Source: Bombus terrestris (Eukaryota > Arthropoda > Insecta > Hymenoptera > Apidae). Taken from it: a stretch of DNA of 64,000 bases. This document shows, in pieces, positions 60,401 through 64,000 of the stretch; within the stretch, counting starts at the first letter, position 1; every line of letters begins with the position of its first letter. Both the position numbers and the translations under genes were made by a program. The DNA is taken from the NCBI RefSeq assembly GCF_910591885.1, contig NC_063271.1:21839334-21903333 (forward strand). The letters run 5' to 3'. The notes under the pieces were generated by a model that saw only the letters and a list, made by a program, of their open reading frames with translations, was not told the DNA's origin and made no database searches.

Positions 60401-62399
60401 ATCACGTATAACGTTGTATATTATTACGTACTAACGTATAACGTTATATACTATTACTATATAACGTATAACGTTATATACTATTACTATATAACGTATA
60501 ACGTTATATACTATTACTATATAACGTATAACGTTATATACTATGACTATATACCGCATAACGTTATATAATATTACTATATAACGCATAACGTTATATA
60601 CTATTACTATATAACGTATAACGTTATATACTATTAATATATAACGTATAACGTTATATACTATTACTATATAACGTATAACGATATATACTATTCCGTA
60701 ATATCGTATAACGTTATATACTATTACTATATAACGCATAACGTTATATGCTATTACTATATAACGCATAACGTTATATACTATTACTATATAACGCATA
60801 ACGTTATATACTATTACTATATAACGCATAACGTTATATAATATTACTATATAACGTATAACGTTATATACTATTACTATATAACGCATAACGTTATATA
60901 ATATTACTATATAACGTATAACGTTATATACTATTACTATATAACGTATAACGTTATATACTATTACTATATAACGTATAACGTTATATACTATTACTAT
61001 ATAACGTATAACGTTATATACTATTACTATATAACGTATAACGTTATATACTATTACTATATAACGTATAACGTTATATACTATTACTATATAACGTATA
61101 ACGTTATATACTATTACTATATAACGTATAACGTTATATACTATTACTATATAACGTATAACGTTATATACTATTACTATATAACGTATAACGTTATATA
61201 CTATTACTATATAACGCATAACGTTATATAATATTACTATATAACGTTATACGTTATATAGTAATATTATATAACGTATAACGTTATGTACTATTACTAT
61301 ATAACGCATAACGTTATATAATATTACTATATAACGTATAACGTTATATACTATTACTATATAACGTATAACGTTATATACTATTACTATATAACGTATA
61401 ACGATATATACTATTACGTATTAACGTATAACGTTAGATAGTATTACCATATCACGTATAACGTTGTATATTATTACGTACTAACGTATGACGTTATATA
61501 CTATTACTATATAACGTATAACGTTATATACTATTACTATATAACGTATAACGATATATACTATTACGTATTAACGTATAACGTTAGATAGTATTACCAT
61601 ATCACGTATAACGTTGTATATTATTACGTACTAACGTATGACGTTATATACTATTACTATATAACGTATAACGTTATATACTATTACTATATAACGTATA
61701 ACGTTATATACTATTACTATATAACGTATAACGTTATATACTATTACTATATAACGTATAACGTTATATACTATTACTATATAACGTATAACGTTATATA
61801 CTATCACTATATAACGCATAACGTTATATAATATTACTATATAACGTATAACGTTATATACTATTACTATATAACGTATAACGTTATATACTATTACTAT
61901 ATAACGCATAACGTTATATAATATTACTATATAACGTATAACGTTATATACTATTACTATATAACGTATAACGTTATATACTATTACTATATAACGTATA
62001 ACGATATATACTATTACGTATTAACGTATAACGTTATATACTATTACTATATAACGTATAACGTTATATACTATTACTATATAACGTATAACGTTATATA
62101 CTATTACTATATAACGTATAACGTTATATACTATTACTGTATAACGTATAACGTTATATACTATTACTATATAACGCATAACGTTATATAATATTACTCT
62201 ATAACGTATAACGTTATATACTATTACTATATAACGTATAACGTTATATACTATTACTATATAACGCATAACGTTATATACTATTACTATATAACGTATA
62301 ACGTTATATACTATTACTATATAACGTATAACGTTATATACTATTACTATATAACGTATAACGTTATAAAGTATTACTATATAACGTATAACGTTATAT
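57480..62399 (+). repeat. Higher-order repeat, 4,950 bp, copy 2
   Basis: It repeats the complete marker series of copy 1 (57,960, 58,110, 58,440, 58,590, 59,400, 59,730, 60,240, 60,630, 60,690, 61,800, 62,130). Differences: the 55,740 unit ends ACGTAATAT while the 60,690 unit ends ACGTTATAT; one monomer is lost between 60.7 and 61.8 kb; and an inverted segment appears at 61,248-61,268. Few differences imply a recent duplication. Confidence 0.88.
61221..61277. repeat. Perfect inverted repeat, 27-bp arms, 3-bp spacer
   Basis: The left arm runs 61,221-61,247 and the right arm 61,251-61,277, around the spacer TAT. The right arm holds GTAATATT, the reverse complement of AATATTAC in the left arm, instead of a normal CTATTAC loop. 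The 4,920-bp-upstream paralogue (56,310-56,369) is in ordinary direct orientation. The inverted copy thus carries the AATATT variant of its immediate left neighbour. Confidence 0.92.
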
Positions 62400-64000
62400 A
62401 CTATTACTATATAACGCATAACGTTATATAATATTACTATATAACGTATAACGTTATATACTATTACTATATAACGTATAACGTTATATACTATTACTAT
62501 ATAACGTATAACGTTATATACTATTACTATATAACGCATAACGTTATATAATATTACTATATAACGTATAACGTGATATACTATTACTATATAACGTATA
62601 ACGTTATATACTATTACTATATAACGTATAACGTTATATACTATTGCTATATAACGTATAACGTTATATACTATTACTATATAACGTATAACGATATATA
62701 CTATGACGTATTAACGTATAACGTTATATACTATTACGTAATAGCGTATAACGTTATATAGTATTACCATATCACGTATAACGTTATGTACTATTACGTA
62801 CTATCGTATAACGTTATATACTATTACTATATAACGTATAACGTTATATACTATTACTATATAACGTATATCGTTATATACTATTACTATATAACGTATA
62901 ACGTTATATACTATTACTATATAACGCATAACGTTATATAATATTACTCTATAACGTATAACGTTATATACTATTACTATATAACGTATAACGATATATA
63001 CTATTACGTATTAACGTATAACGTTAGATAGTATTACCATATCACGTATAACGTTGTATATTATTACGTACTAACGTATGACGTAATATACTATTACTAT
63101 ATAACGTATAACGTTATATACTATTACTATATAACGTATAACGTTATATACTATTACTATATAACGTATAACGATATATACTATTACGTATTAACGTATA
63201 ACGTTAGATAGTATTACCATATCACGTATAACGTTGTATATTATTACGTACTAACGTATGACGTTATATACTATTACTATATAACGTATAACGTTATATA
63301 CTATTACTATATAACGTATAACGTTATATACTATTACTATATAACGTATAACGTTATATACTATTACTATATAACGTATAACGTTATATACTATTACTAT
63401 ATAACGTATAACGATATATACTATTACGTATTAACGTATAACGTTATATAGTTTTACCATATCACGTATAACGTTGTATACTATTACGTAATAACGTATA
63501 ACGTTATATTCTATTACGTAATAACGTATAACGTTATATAGTATTGCCATATCACGTATAACGTTGTATATTATTACGTACTAACGTATAACGTTATATA
63601 CTATTACTATATAACGTATAACGTTATATACTATTACTATATAACGTATAACGTTATATACTATTACTATATAACGCATAACGTTATATAATATTACTAT
63701 ATAACGTATAACGTTATATACTATTACTATATAACGTATAACGTTATATACTATTACTATATAACGCATAACGTTATATAATATTACTATATAACGTATA
63801 ACGTTATATACTATTACTATATAACGTATAACGTTATATACTATTACTATATAACGTATAACGTTATATACTATTACTATATAACGTATAACGTTATATA
63901 CTATTACTATATAACGTATAACGTTATATACTATTACTATATAACGTATAACGTTATATACTATTACTATATAACGCATAACGTTATATAATATTACTAT
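62400..64000 (+). repeat. Right-edge stretch
   Basis: Mixed canonical/GCAT runs with a type 2 cassette (62,670-62,819), two GTTAGAT-type cassettes (63,000 and 63,180), a type 3 cassette (63,390-63,599) and GCAT/AATATT pairs to the end. Private changes include AACGTGATAT (62,550 unit) and GACGTAATAT (63,060 unit). The window stops 11 bases into a monomer. Confidence 0.8.

Larger units (their letters stand above)
1..64000 (+). repeat. Satellite DNA array, 30-bp monomer, fills the entire window
   Basis: Seen directly: every position belongs to a 30-bp tandem unit, with about 2,133 full copies and an 11-bp partial at the right end. The canonical unit reads as arm TATATAACGT, spacer ATA, arm ACGTTATATA (exact reverse complement of the first) and loop CTATTAC. 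An 8-bp word, TATAACGT, occurs twice per unit at a 7-bp offset. Consensus GC is 20% (4 C, 2 G on this strand) with two CpGs. Monomers differ mostly by substitutions at a few preferred positions. No unrelated sequence interrupts the array. Arrays of this size and purity are typical of eukaryotic heterochromatin; that, and any centromeric role, is inference. I do not recognise the family or the species. Confidence 0.98.

Noticed and set aside
1..64000. CRISPR array
   Set aside because: Units are 30 bp and directly adjacent with no unique spacers; variation is scattered inside units.
1..64000. Telomeric repeat or simple microsatellite
   Set aside because: The unit is 30 bp, far longer than and unlike the short G-rich telomere units, and shows higher-order structure; no such motif is embedded in it.
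1..64000. CENP-B-box-like motif
   Set aside because: The conserved CENP-B box core needs a TTCG followed by CGGG-type sequence; neither appears in the canonical or variant units. A centromeric role cannot be argued from sequence here.
1..64000. Rho-independent terminators or bacterial promoter elements suggested by hairpins and TATAAT-like words
   Set aside because: The hairpins are AT-rich, occur every 30 bp and lack GC stems or U-tracts; they are a property of the repeat, not discrete signals.

Overview
The whole 64-kb window is one uninterrupted array of a 30-bp AT-rich tandem repeat (satellite DNA). I see no gene, RNA gene, transposon, non-repeat island or assembly gap. From base 1 to about 34,791 every monomer begins at 1 + a multiple of 30. 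One base is missing near 34,792, and from 34,800 to the end every monomer begins at a multiple of 30. That makes about 2,133 complete monomers (one of them 29 bp) plus an 11-bp partial at the right edge. Both edges lie inside the array, so its true length is unknown.

The canonical monomer has a simple architecture. It is a 10-bp arm T (TATATAACGT), a 3-bp spacer (ATA), the exact reverse complement of the arm, T' (ACGTTATATA), and a 7-bp loop (CTATTAC). Two thirds of each monomer is therefore inverted-repeat arm, and only the ATA spacer and CTATTAC loop give the array a direction. The consensus is 20% GC, carries two CpGs, and has no G outside CpG on the given strand.

Two organisational levels sit above the monomer. 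Runs of near-canonical monomers (including a GCAT subtype often followed by an AATATT subtype) alternate with short cassettes of diverged monomers in fixed order. A cassette is usually introduced by a monomer ending AACGATATAT and often closed by one beginning ATTATTACGT. Blocks of runs plus cassettes are then re-copied as higher-order repeats of about 1.05, 1.2, 1.29, 1.32, 2.1-2.2, 4.4, 4.95, 5.76 and 6.2-7.4 kb. Layout: 2.6-4.5 kb (1,050-bp pair), 4.5-7.0 (about 1,320-bp pair), 8.2-13.9 (about 2.19-kb triplet), 15.5-24.0 (4.4-kb pair), 24.4-27.1 (1.56-kb pair, third copy near 43-44), 27.3-30.4 (1,200-bp triplet), 29.7-36.1 versus 37.0-42.4, 44.8-46.0 versus 50.6-51.8, and 52.5-57.4 versus 57.5-62.3 (4,950 bp, each holding a 1,290-bp pair).

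The size, purity and nested organisation fit constitutive heterochromatin of a eukaryote, for example centromeric, pericentromeric, subtelomeric or sex/B-chromosome DNA. The sequence does not identify the species or chromosomal location, and I do not recognise the satellite as a named family. Long reading frames exist on both strands only because 30 is divisible by 3; they encode 10-residue periodic peptides and I reject them as genes.

The most interesting signals are precise micro-inversions of the 7-bp loop (9 sites plus one variant) and of the 3-bp spacer (4 sites), matching half-changed loops at paralogous sites, near-perfect conservation of the 30-bp register, and a local mutation cluster at 34.73-34.79 kb where the only off-register indel occurs.
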